A stretch of 25,520 nt of DNA, from the NCBI GenBank assembly GCA_024280535.1, contig JAJRPY010000168.1:1-25520 (forward strand). Direction: 5' to 3'. Each line of letters starts with the position of its first letter. Within the stretch, counting starts at the first letter, position 1. The stretch comes from Gammaproteobacteria bacterium (GTDB lineage: Bacteria; Pseudomonadota; Gammaproteobacteria; PS1; Pseudothioglobaceae). Under the pieces are notes generated by a model. That model made no database searches and was not told where the DNA came from. It saw only the letters and a program-made list of their open reading frames with translations. A program made the position numbers and the translations under genes. Shown one piece after another: positions 8,862-15,488 of the stretch.

Positions 8862-8923
8862 TTGTTAAATTTTTTGCTTTTAGCGGGTTTTTTTATGCCT
8901 AAAAAACTGCATTCATATATAAT

Positions 8924-9084
8924 GAGACCTTTGTACAAATATGAATAATCATCAAAAATCCACTTTTCATTCACTTGGCAATTTTTTAAATCCTACCTTA
9001 GTCCTGCTGGGGTCGGGTTTAAGAAAATCACCCATTGAACAAAAATTGAATTTTGCTAATCATCCCTATTTATGCAAAGGTCTC
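8924..9084. mobile_element. Fold-back miniature inverted-repeat element (MITE-like) with target duplication
   Basis: A 161-bp element begins GAGACCTTTG and ends with its exact complement CAAAGGTCTC. It is flanked by the direct repeat ATAAT (8919-8923 and 9085-9089), as expected of a 5-bp target duplication. The two halves are imperfect complements over roughly 70 bases (by eye about two thirds to three quarters identical), so the whole element could fold into one long hairpin around 8995-9010. It contains no open frame of note. Ends of this kind resemble those of DDE-transposase insertion sequences, perhaps the IS5 group, but the parent cannot be named from here. Its right end lies 37 bp before dapA, so it has displaced or supplied upstream sequence of that operon. 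Confidence 0.8.
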
Positions 9085-9121
9085 ATAATCTAACTTAATT
9101 ATTTTTTTATTATCAATAGTA

Positions 9122-10012
9122 ATGCGTATAAATCATCCATTAACCGGTTCTATGGTCGCTTTAATCACTCCTATGCTGGATAATGGCTTGGTAGATTTTG
9201 ACGCACTTGAGGCCTTGGTTGAGTGGCATATTGAGGCAGGCACTAAGGCTATTGTTTCAATGGGTACCACTGGCGAGAGTGCAACGCTTAATCAGCAAGA
9301 GCATATTGAAGTAATGAAAAAAACTATTAAGTTTGCCGATAAACGCATGGCAATTATTGCCGGCACGGGTGCAAATTCTACCGCCGAGGCAATCGAACTC
9401 ACTCAGGCAGCCAAAGATATGGGGGCAACAGCGTGTTTATTGGTCACGCCATATTACAATAAGCCCACTCAAGAAGGCTTATATCAGCATTATAAGTTGA
9501 TTGCCGAAAGCGTTGATATTGATCAAATTTTGTATAATGTTCCTGGCAGAACTGCGGTGGATTTATCAGTGGCAACTGTTATGCGCTTAGCGACAATCAA
9601 AAATATTATCGGTATTAAAGATGCAACAGGCGATTTGAACGTGGCTCAAGCGTTAATTGACCAATGTCCGAAGGATTTTTTGTTGTATAGCGGTGATGAT
9701 GCCAGTGCTATTGAATTTATATTGATGGGCGGGCATGGCGGTATTTCTGTGACCGCCAATATTGTGCCAGAATCTCTTGCCAAGGCTTACGAGGCAGCAT
9801 TTGAAGATAATCGTAGTAAGGCAGAGTTGATTAATCAACCGTTGCTTAGTTTGCATCAACATTTATTTATTGAGTCTAATCCCATACCCGTTAAGTGGGC
9901 AATGTATAAAATGGGCAGGTGCGGAAGCGGTATTCGCCTGCCATTAACACAATTATCGCAACAAGGTCAAGTAACATTAGCACAAGATTTATCCAATTTA
10001 AAGGTAATATAA
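9122..10012 (+). CDS. dapA: 4-hydroxy-tetrahydrodipicolinate synthase DapA
   Basis: A 296-residue class I aldolase-fold enzyme condensing pyruvate with aspartate semialdehyde, the first committed step to diaminopimelate and lysine. The Schiff-base Lys166 lies in GIKDATGD and the catalytic Tyr138 in YNVPGRTAVD. The N-terminal GSMVALITPM and GTTGESATL motifs are standard. Length matches the family. No strong Shine-Dalgarno is seen before ATG 9122, but the protein aligns with the family from that Met. bamC follows after 2 bp, the dapA-bamC pairing known from other gammaproteobacteria. The miniature element immediately upstream may affect its expression. Confidence 0.97.
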   Translation: MRINHPLTGSMVALITPMLDNGLVDFDALEALVEWHIEAGTKAIVSMGTTGESATLNQQEHIEVMKKTIKFADKRMAIIAGTGANSTAEAIELTQAAKDMGATACLLVTPYYNKPTQEGLYQHYKLIAESVDIDQILYNVPGRTAVDLSVATVMRLATIKNIIGIKDATGDLNVAQALIDQCPKDFLLYSGDDASAIEFILMGGHGGISVTANIVPESLAKAYEAAFEDNRSKAELINQPLLSLHQHLFIESNPIPVKWAMYKMGRCGSGIRLPLTQLSQQGQVTLAQDLSNLKVI

Positions 10013-10014
10013 TT

Positions 10015-11145
10015 ATGATAAAAATAATAACAACAGTAGCAATAGCGTTATCCTTAGGGGGGTGTTTGTCAGCAGGCAACAAGCAGACAGACACAGCAGA
10101 AAAGGCAACCGATTTGGGCGAAAGAGATATTAAGTATTATTCAAATAAAACAGTTACTTCGTTAGACATTCCACCAGATTTAACCCAGCCAAGCGCTCAA
10201 AATGCGTTTAAATTAAGCGAGTATGTGTCGGATGTTAAAGAAGATACGATTAGTTTTTCTGATAAAGATAATGACCTTAAAAAAGCATCAAACATTCCTA
10301 AAATTGCTTTAAATATTGAGGTGAAGCGTGCAGGTGAGCGGCGCTGGCTAGTGGTTGAGCAAGAGGCAGAAGCAGTATGGGATTTGTCTAAAAGTTTTCT
10401 TAAATCTCATGGTTTTGAGTTGAAAAAAAGCAATAAAGAAGTAGGTATTATGGAAACAGATTTTTTAGAAAAGTATCCTGAAATTCCAGATCAATCAGTG
10501 GGTTTTGTACGCTCAATGTTAAAAAAATCCATTGCCTCGCAATACACATTACCTGTTGTTGACAAATATCGCATCCGCATTGAATCCTCTGACGATGGCA
10601 AAAAAACAGCCGTTTACTTATCACTAACCTCAATGGAAGAGGTGCTAACAAGGGCTGGAAAGGACGATGAAAACACAATTTGGCAAGCTCGCCCTAAGGA
10701 TTACACATTAGAAACGGAAATGCTATATCAACTAATGACATTCCTAGGCAGCGAGGCTGAAGCGGCTAAACAAGAAATTACAACCGCCAAAGAAGCAGAT
10801 AAAATAACCGTAACAGTCGTCAAAGGAATAGGCGGTTATGCCAAACTGGCATTTTCATTGCCACGCTTGGATACTTGGGATAACGTAGCTTGGGCGTTAG
10901 ATCAATTAAATATTGAAGTGGATGATAAAGATGTTAAGGAAGGCAGTTTTTATGTCAATATTACTCAAACTGAAAATACTGGCATTTTCTCAAGCTTATT
11001 GAACAATCAGTCATTCCAAATTATGGTTAAGCAAATTGATGGCAACTTAACCGAGGTTTATTTTAATGATCTGTCTGAAAAAAATGAGCAAGCAACCATT
11101 GATTTGAGTTATAAATTCTTGGGCGATATTGCTAAGCAATTTTAA
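10015..11145 (+). CDS. bamC: Outer membrane assembly lipoprotein BamC
   Basis: A 376-residue lipoprotein. ATG 10015 gives a short signal peptide (MIKIITTVAIALSLGGC) with lipobox LGGC, so Cys17 is lipidated. The frame is also open upstream inside dapA, but starts there would destroy the signal peptide. The motif LDIPPDLTQP in the N-terminal unstructured part is characteristic of BamC, which wraps around BamD in the outer-membrane protein insertion machine. Two helix-grip domains follow (about residues 100-220, RRWLVVEQEAEAVWDLSKSF, and 260-376, FSLPRLDTWDNVAWALDQL). The neighbour dapA is the same as in E. coli, where the gene was called nlpB. Confidence 0.9.
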   Translation: MIKIITTVAIALSLGGCLSAGNKQTDTAEKATDLGERDIKYYSNKTVTSLDIPPDLTQPSAQNAFKLSEYVSDVKEDTISFSDKDNDLKKASNIPKIALNIEVKRAGERRWLVVEQEAEAVWDLSKSFLKSHGFELKKSNKEVGIMETDFLEKYPEIPDQSVGFVRSMLKKSIASQYTLPVVDKYRIRIESSDDGKKTAVYLSLTSMEEVLTRAGKDDENTIWQARPKDYTLETEMLYQLMTFLGSEAEAAKQEITTAKEADKITVTVVKGIGGYAKLAFSLPRLDTWDNVAWALDQLNIEVDDKDVKEGSFYVNITQTENTGIFSSLLNNQSFQIMVKQIDGNLTEVYFNDLSEKNEQATIDLSYKFLGDIAKQF

Positions 11146-11155
11146 CTAAAGACTG

Positions 11156-13069
11156 GTGAGCCTATCAGAGAGTTCCATTCAGCAAATCATTCAACAGCAG
11201 CGTTTATTGAGTGATTTGTCAGATGAGGATTTGATTGAATTTTGCCAACGGGCTAATAGCGCTTATCGACAAGGTCATCCAATAATCAGTGATCAAGATT
11301 ATGATTTTATCTATCTTGCCGAGCTGAAGAAAAGACTGCCCCAGCACGCACTGGTTCAATCTGTTGAGCCTGAAGGACAGGGATTTTCTGATGAAAAAGT
11401 GCTGCTGCCTGAGTTGATGCTATCTACCGAAAAGGCCTATTCTTGGGCAGAAATTCACAAATGGATTGAGCGTCTTGAAAAAGCCTGTCTGGAGATTAAC
11501 CTGGATAGTCAAGAGGTGCAAATTAAGGCAACACCAAAATTAGATGGATTTGCAGGATATGATGATGGTCAGCACTTATACACGCGAGGTGATGGCAAAA
11601 AAGGCAGTGATATTAGCCGTGTTTTTGAGCGCGGTTTGCAGGTTTTTAATGCCTCTGGGCGCGGTCAGGGTGCTGGGGAGATTGTGGTTAAAAAAAGTTA
11701 TTTTCACCAGCATTTGGCCGACAGTTTTGAGTATCCTGGAAACTTTCAGGCTAGTCTAATTAAAGAAAAACCCTTGGACGACAAAGCCAAACAGGCTATA
11801 GCCGATCAGGCGGCGTTGTTTGTGCCTTTTGCTCAGTTGCCAAAGTGGCAGGGTAGTATTAGTGACATTTTGGAAAATTTCGAAAATATTATTAATGATG
11901 ATTTGCTGGTAGTTGATTTTGATGTGGATGGTGTGGTATTTGAGGTGACCCATCAAATTTTAAAAAGGCATATGGGGGCTAATCGGAAGTTTCATCGCTG
12001 GCAAATTGCCTACAAGGAAAATAAAGACAAGGCGCAAGTTAAGGTATTGGGCGTAACGCCACAAGTGGGTCGAACGGGAAAAATTACACCAGTGGCAGAG
12101 CTGGAGCCGACACTGCTCAGTGGTGCGACTATTGTCAGGGCTACGGGGCATCACTATGGATTGGTCAAAGAACAGGGTTTGGGTGCGGGCAGTGTGGTTG
12201 AGTTGACGCGTTCAGGTTTGGTCATTCCTAAAATTGTTAAAGTGTTAAAACCGGCGGCAACCAGCATTCCTAAGCAGTGCCCAAGTTGTGATGCGGTGTT
12301 GGTTTGGCAGGCTGATTTTTTGATGTGTGTGAATCGTCAAGAATGTCCGGCGCAATGTATGGCTAGAATGGAATACTTTTTTAAAATATTGGCGAATAAT
12401 GATGGTTTTGGCATTGCCACAATTGAAAAACTTTATGCGCATGGGATTCGGAAAATATCGCAAATTTATCAGCTGAATGAGCAAGCGTTTGTTGAGATGG
12501 GGTTTGGCGAGAAGACCAGTCAAAATTTACTTGCTCAATTAAGGCGCTCCGCTTCAGAGGAAATAGAAGATTGGCGTTTTTTAGCGGCATTTGGCATTGC
12601 AAGAATGGGCATGGGTAATTGTGAAAATTTGCTTAAATATTGCTCGATTAACCATATTTTTGCATTGGACGAATGTCAAATAGCTGATATTAATGGCTTT
12701 GCAACACTCAGTGCTGGGTTGATTGTGGACGGGCTAAAGGCCGTGCGTGAGGAATTTGAGCAGCTTGCTCAGTATGAATTTAATTTAGAATTAACGCCGA
12801 TTAAGCAAGAAAATGTGGCGTTTTCTCATGCTTTTGTGGGCAAGAAAATTGTTTTTACTGGAAAAATGCAAGGTGTTAGAGAGGAGATGAAAAAGCACGC
12901 CAAGTCAATTGGCATACAGGTGGTTTCCAGTGTTACTAGTAAAACTGATTATTTGATTATTGGGGATAAGGTTGGGCAAAAGAAAATTGAAAGTGCGGAA
13001 AAATTTAACGTTGAAATTATTAAAGAAGAGGATTATATTGGTATGATTGCTGATGTTCAACCTAATTAG
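11156..13069 (+). CDS. Divergent NAD-dependent DNA ligase (LigA-like)
   Basis: A 637-residue protein with the complete LigA domain order: Ia domain (ISDQDYDFIYLAEL), nucleotidyltransferase core with the KxDG motif (Lys128 in TPKLDGFAG) and TRGDGKKG, OB fold (VTPQVGRTGKITPVAELEP), four-Cys zinc finger (about residues 375-400, CPSC...CVNRQECPAQ), helix-hairpin-helix region and a C-terminal BRCT domain (FVGKKIVFTGK). The Ia domain and zinc finger mark the NAD-type family. It departs from usual LigA at sites known to matter in E. coli: the Glu two before the lysine is Thr, the conserved NPRNAAAGSLRQ block is replaced by NFQASLIKEKP, and the Lys of DGVVIKV is Glu (DGVVFEV). Start is GTG 11156, 10 bp after bamC; no strong Shine-Dalgarno is seen. 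It may be a second, specialised ligase or an altered enzyme; whether another ligA exists cannot be seen here. Confidence 0.85.
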   Translation: MSLSESSIQQIIQQQRLLSDLSDEDLIEFCQRANSAYRQGHPIISDQDYDFIYLAELKKRLPQHALVQSVEPEGQGFSDEKVLLPELMLSTEKAYSWAEIHKWIERLEKACLEINLDSQEVQIKATPKLDGFAGYDDGQHLYTRGDGKKGSDISRVFERGLQVFNASGRGQGAGEIVVKKSYFHQHLADSFEYPGNFQASLIKEKPLDDKAKQAIADQAALFVPFAQLPKWQGSISDILENFENIINDDLLVVDFDVDGVVFEVTHQILKRHMGANRKFHRWQIAYKENKDKAQVKVLGVTPQVGRTGKITPVAELEPTLLSGATIVRATGHHYGLVKEQGLGAGSVVELTRSGLVIPKIVKVLKPAATSIPKQCPSCDAVLVWQADFLMCVNRQECPAQCMARMEYFFKILANNDGFGIATIEKLYAHGIRKISQIYQLNEQAFVEMGFGEKTSQNLLAQLRRSASEEIEDWRFLAAFGIARMGMGNCENLLKYCSINHIFALDECQIADINGFATLSAGLIVDGLKAVREEFEQLAQYEFNLELTPIKQENVAFSHAFVGKKIVFTGKMQGVREEMKKHAKSIGIQVVSSVTSKTDYLIIGDKVGQKKIESAEKFNVEIIKEEDYIGMIADVQPN

Positions 13070-13090
13070 AGCGATTAATTTAAAAATAAG

Positions 13091-13119
13091 TTGCATTGAT
13101 TGTTGAATGTCATTATAAT
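13091..13119 (+). promoter_or_regulatory. Candidate sigma-70 promoter of the glnK2 leader
   Basis: TTGCAT (13091-13096) and a perfect TATAAT (13114-13119) are spaced by 17 bp. Transcription would begin near 13126, immediately before the first leader hairpin, giving a leader of about 205 bases to the glnK2 start. It lies just past the ligase stop at 13069. Confidence 0.6.
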
Positions 13120-13130
13120 GTTGCTCAGTT

Positions 13131-13170
13131 AGAATCCAAAGACGGATTTTTACAACAAACATAGACGTTT
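13131..13170 (+). promoter_or_regulatory. ANTAR-type dual hexaloop antiterminator hairpins (P1-P2)
   Basis: P1 is a 7-bp stem (13131-13137 with 13144-13150, one G-U pair) closing the loop AAAGAC. P2 is AAAC/GTTT (13157-13160 with 13167-13170), extendable past one mismatch, closing the loop ATAGAC. Both loops have six bases with A at position 1 and G at position 4, the known ANTAR recognition pattern. The linker is about 6 bases. The 3' side of P2 is also the 5' arm of the terminator at 13163-13215, so P2 and the terminator are mutually exclusive. An ANTAR protein is encoded downstream at 15489. Loops and pairings are read from the sequence; function is inferred. Confidence 0.8.
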
Positions 13171-13215
13171 ATTTAAATTCTTTATTAGTTAGGATTTAAA
13201 TAGACGTTTTTTTTT
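13163..13215 (+). terminator. Leader intrinsic terminator T1, competing with P2
   Basis: AGACGTTTATTTAAAT (13163-13178) pairs with ATTTAAATAGACGTTT (13194-13209): 14 of 16 positions are Watson-Crick and the other two can be G-U or mismatch. Nine T (13207-13215) include the end of the arm. The stem is AT-rich but long. Its 5' arm overlaps the P2 hairpin, as in ANTAR-controlled leaders. It could also serve as the terminator of the ligase transcript. Confidence 0.75.
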
Positions 13216-13217
13216 GC

Positions 13218-13259
13218 ATGCTTCACGGGGGAGTGTTGCATCAAATGGTATCGATGCCA
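13218..13259 (+). promoter_or_regulatory. Second, degenerate dual-hairpin element (P1'-P2')
   Basis: P1' pairs ATGC and CAC (13218-13226) with GTG and GCAT (13233-13241), separated by two T-T mismatches, closing a six-base loop GGGGGA. P2' pairs TGGT (13246-13249) with GCCA (13256-13259), closing ATCGAT, a six-base loop with A1 and G4. The 3' side of P2' overlaps the 5' arm of terminator T2. The layout copies the first element, but the P1' loop has G instead of A at position 1 and both stems are weak, so this is a tentative call. Confidence 0.4.
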
Positions 13260-13308
13260 GTTAATTTTATTTGCCAGTTTGCAGATAGGATTAACTGGCA
13301 TTTTTTTT
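13254..13308 (+). terminator. Leader intrinsic terminator T2, directly upstream of glnK2
   Basis: A perfect 12-bp stem ATGCCAGTTAAT (13254-13265) with ATTAACTGGCAT (13290-13301) is followed by eight T. The loop contains a second TGCCAGTT (13272-13279) that could pair with the same 3' arm. It ends only 22 bp before the glnK2 ATG, leaving no room for a promoter, so transcripts that make glnK2 must read through it. Confidence 0.85.
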
Positions 13309-13330
13309 GGTTTAAAAAAGGAGTAAGACA

Positions 13331-13675
13331 ATGAAAATGGTAACAGCAATTATTAAGCCGTTCAAGCTTGATGATGTTAGAGAGGCACTATCAGTGATTA
13401 GTGTATCAGGTATTACAGCAACTGAAGTGAAGGGTTTTGGGCGTCAAAAAGGGCATACAGAATTATATCGAGGGGCAGAATATACGGTGGATTTTCTGCC
13501 TAAGGTCAAGTTGGAAATTGCGATAGTAGCAGATCAAGTGGATGCTGTGATTAAGGCGATTAGTTCAGCGGCAAAATCAGATGGCGGCAAGATTGGTGAT
13601 GGCAAAATATTTGTCACTTCATTAGAGCAAGTTATTCGTATTCGTACGGGTGAAACTGGTTCAGTGGCACTTTAA
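13331..13675 (+). CDS. glnK: PII nitrogen regulatory protein, second copy
   Basis: A 114-residue PII protein with Tyr51 in the T-loop ([10 protein letters not shown]) and the C-terminal [17 protein letters not shown]. It has a strong ribosome site (AAAAAAGGAG, 13314-13323). An ammonium transporter follows after 11 bp with its own AAAGGAG. Relative to the first PII it differs mainly in the B-loop region, with two extra residues ([11 protein letters not shown] against SGKVGDGK). Its upstream leader carries two terminators and ANTAR-type hairpins, so it is probably controlled by antitermination, while the first copy has an ordinary promoter. It presumably gates the adjacent Amt2 and may act on glutamine synthetase regulation; either copy could be called glnK or glnB. 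Confidence 0.95.
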   Translation: MKMVTAIIKPFKLDDVREALSVISVSGITATEVKGFGRQKGHTELYRGAEYTVDFLPKVKLEIAIVADQVDAVIKAISSAAKSDGGKIGDGKIFVTSLEQVIRIRTGETGSVAL

Positions 13676-13686
13676 AGGAGTAATTT

Positions 13687-14904
13687 ATGGAAAATACAAT
13701 TTTAGAATTGCAATTTGCGATAGACACGTTTTATTTTTTAATGATGGGTGCCTTGGTTATGTGGATGGCAGCAGGATTCTCGATGTTGGAAGCGGGGATG
13801 GTGCGTAGTAAAAATACGGCAGAAATTCTAACGAAAAATATTGGTTTGTTTGCGATTGCTTGTACTACGTATATGGCTTATGGTTATGACATTATGTATG
13901 GCGGTGGCGTGATGCTAGACGGCATTGAGGTTATTGCCAAAGAGGCTACTTATGCAAAGCCTGCTGATTTTTTCTTTCAGGTGGTATTTGTGGCAACGGC
14001 GATGTCGATTGTTTCTGGGGCAGTGGCTGAGCGTATGAAGTTGTTTACGTTTTTTGCCTTTGCAGTGGTTTTTACAGGGGTTATTTATCCGATGGAAGGT
14101 GCGTGGACGTGGAATAGTGAATCAGTATTTGGCATGTACACGTTAGGAGAATTAGGTTTTGCTGACTTTGCAGGATCGGGTATTGTGCATATGGCAGGTG
14201 CAGCGGCAGCATTAGCAGGTGTGATTGTGTTGGGTGCTCGTCAGGGAAAATACAATAAAGACGGTTCATCAAATGCAATTCCAGGTGCGAATATGCCATT
14301 GGCGACGCTAGGCACTTTTATTTTATGGCTGGGTTGGTTTGGTTTTAATGGTGGCTCGGTGTTGGCCATGGCCAGTAAAGATAGTGCCAATTCGGTGGCA
14401 ATGGTATTTTTGAATACCAATGCTGCTGCTGCCGGTGGTGTGATTGCAGCGTTAATCTTGGTTAGATTGCTTTGGGGTAAGGCAGATCTTACCATGGCGT
14501 TAAATGGTGCATTAGCAGGGCTAGTTGCGATTACGGCAGGGCCTGATACGCCAACGGCACTGGAGGCGACATTGATTGGTGCAGTGGGTGGTGTGTTAGT
14601 AGTATTCTCAATTTCAATGTTGGATAGGGTGTTTAAAATTGATGATCCGGTCGGTGCCATTTCTGTGCATGGTGTGGTGGGCTTATGGGGTTTGTTAGCT
14701 GTACCCTTAACCAATTCAGGTGTTTCGTTTACGGGGCAGCTGGCAGGTGCAGGCACAATCTTTGTATGGGTATTTGGCACTTCAATGGTTTTATGGTTAA
14801 TCCTTAAAGCGGTGATGGGTATTAGAATCTCAGCAGAAGAAGAATACGCCGGTTCTGATATTTCAGAATGTGGCTTAGAGGCTTATCCAGAGTTTACAAA
14901 GTAA
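13687..14904 (+). CDS. amt: Ammonium transporter family protein, second copy (first pore His replaced)
   Basis: A 405-residue Amt-family membrane protein of a subfamily distinct from the first copy, without a cleaved signal peptide. Family marks include MLEAGMVRSKNTAEILTKN, VSGAVAERMKLFTF, WLGWFGFNGGSVLAM and the C-terminal MGIRISAEEEYAGSDISECG that would contact PII. The second pore His is present (His328 in AISVHGVVGLW). At the position of the first pore His, where the first copy has THW, this protein has GAW (Ala139), with Glu137 two residues before. Related Amt sequences with EGSW-type motifs exist, so this is likely a subfamily trait rather than damage. Transport kinetics may differ, or it may work partly as a sensor. 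Cotranscribed with glnK2. Confidence 0.93.
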   Translation: MENTILELQFAIDTFYFLMMGALVMWMAAGFSMLEAGMVRSKNTAEILTKNIGLFAIACTTYMAYGYDIMYGGGVMLDGIEVIAKEATYAKPADFFFQVVFVATAMSIVSGAVAERMKLFTFFAFAVVFTGVIYPMEGAWTWNSESVFGMYTLGELGFADFAGSGIVHMAGAAAALAGVIVLGARQGKYNKDGSSNAIPGANMPLATLGTFILWLGWFGFNGGSVLAMASKDSANSVAMVFLNTNAAAAGGVIAALILVRLLWGKADLTMALNGALAGLVAITAGPDTPTALEATLIGAVGGVLVVFSISMLDRVFKIDDPVGAISVHGVVGLWGLLAVPLTNSGVSFTGQLAGAGTIFVWVFGTSMVLWLILKAVMGIRISAEEEYAGSDISECGLEAYPEFTK

Positions 14905-14932
14905 TCCTCGCTAAAAAATTGTGAAATTTTTT

Positions 14933-14958
14933 GCCCTGCCCAGTGTGGGGTTTTTTTT
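14933..14958 (+). terminator. Probable terminator after amt2
   Basis: A short GC stem (CCC 14939-14941 with GGG 14947-14949, loop AGTGT) precedes eight T (14951-14958). Just before it an 8-bp A/T stem (14913-14920 with 14925-14932, loop GTGA) is present. Together they probably end the glnK2-amt2 transcript, perhaps partially, since the CBS gene follows on the same strand. Confidence 0.5.
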
Positions 14959-15026
14959 GGTATAAAAACCTTAATAAATTATGTAGAATAGTACCTAAAA
15001 ACAAGATTGATAAATAAGGAGAAAAT

Positions 15027-15470
15027 ATGATTGTTCAAGATATTATGACCACCAATGTAAAAACCGTTTCCCCGGATCAACCCGTTAAGGATATTGCATT
15101 AATGATGATTATGGATCACATTAGTGGCGCCCCTGTTGTGGACGCAGATAATAACCTAGTGGGTATTATTTCTGAAAAGGATATTTTGCAGCATATGTTT
15201 CCAGAACTTGAAGAGATTATGAGCGATACCCATTTTGATTTTGAAAATATGGAAACAAATTATAAAGACACGATGAATGCCAAAATTAGTGACATTATGA
15301 CCCATGGCGTAGATAGTATTGATGTGGATATGCCTTGTTTGAAGGCAGCAAGCACGATGTGGCTTAGAAATTATCGCAGGATTCCAGTCACCCAACAAGG
15401 TAAGTTGATTGGCATTATTAGTATTGGTGATGTGCATAGAGCGATTTTTAAATCGTGTATGACCTCATAA
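15027..15470 (+). CDS. CBS-domain pair protein
   Basis: A 147-residue cytoplasmic protein made almost only of two CBS motifs: residues 1-55 (MIVQDIMTTNVKTVSPDQPV ... NNLVGIISEKDIL) and about 88-145 (KISDIMTHGVDSIDVDMPCL ... GKLIGIISIGDVHRAIF). The acidic insert between them (FPELEEIMSDTHFDFENMET) is a common linker in stand-alone CBS proteins. Such pairs bind adenine nucleotides or similar ligands and report energy state, usually to a partner protein. It has a good ribosome site (AAGGAG, 15016-15021). It lies between the Amt2 operon and the ANTAR gene (18 bp to the latter), so it may convey an energy or nucleotide signal to that regulator; this is inference from position. No enzymatic domain is present. 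Confidence 0.85.
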   Translation: MIVQDIMTTNVKTVSPDQPVKDIALMMIMDHISGAPVVDADNNLVGIISEKDILQHMFPELEEIMSDTHFDFENMETNYKDTMNAKISDIMTHGVDSIDVDMPCLKAASTMWLRNYRRIPVTQQGKLIGIISIGDVHRAIFKSCMTS

Positions 15471-15488
15471 GTTTAGTATTGCACTCTT

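Noticed and set aside
8862..8923. Intrinsic terminator after amtB around AGCGGG and T7.
   Set aside because: No complementary 5' arm of adequate length is found upstream, so a stable hairpin cannot be drawn.
13226..13239. Possible sigma-54 promoter (GG ... TTGCA) before glnK2.
   Set aside because: The GG to GC spacing is 9, not 10, and the -24 half is CACGG rather than TGGCAC. The nitrogen context made it attractive, but the match is poor.
14241..14780. 179-codon open frame antisense to amt2.
   Set aside because: Shadow of the Gly/Ala-rich Amt frame, giving a Pro/Ala/Thr-rich product without a family match or plausible start context.
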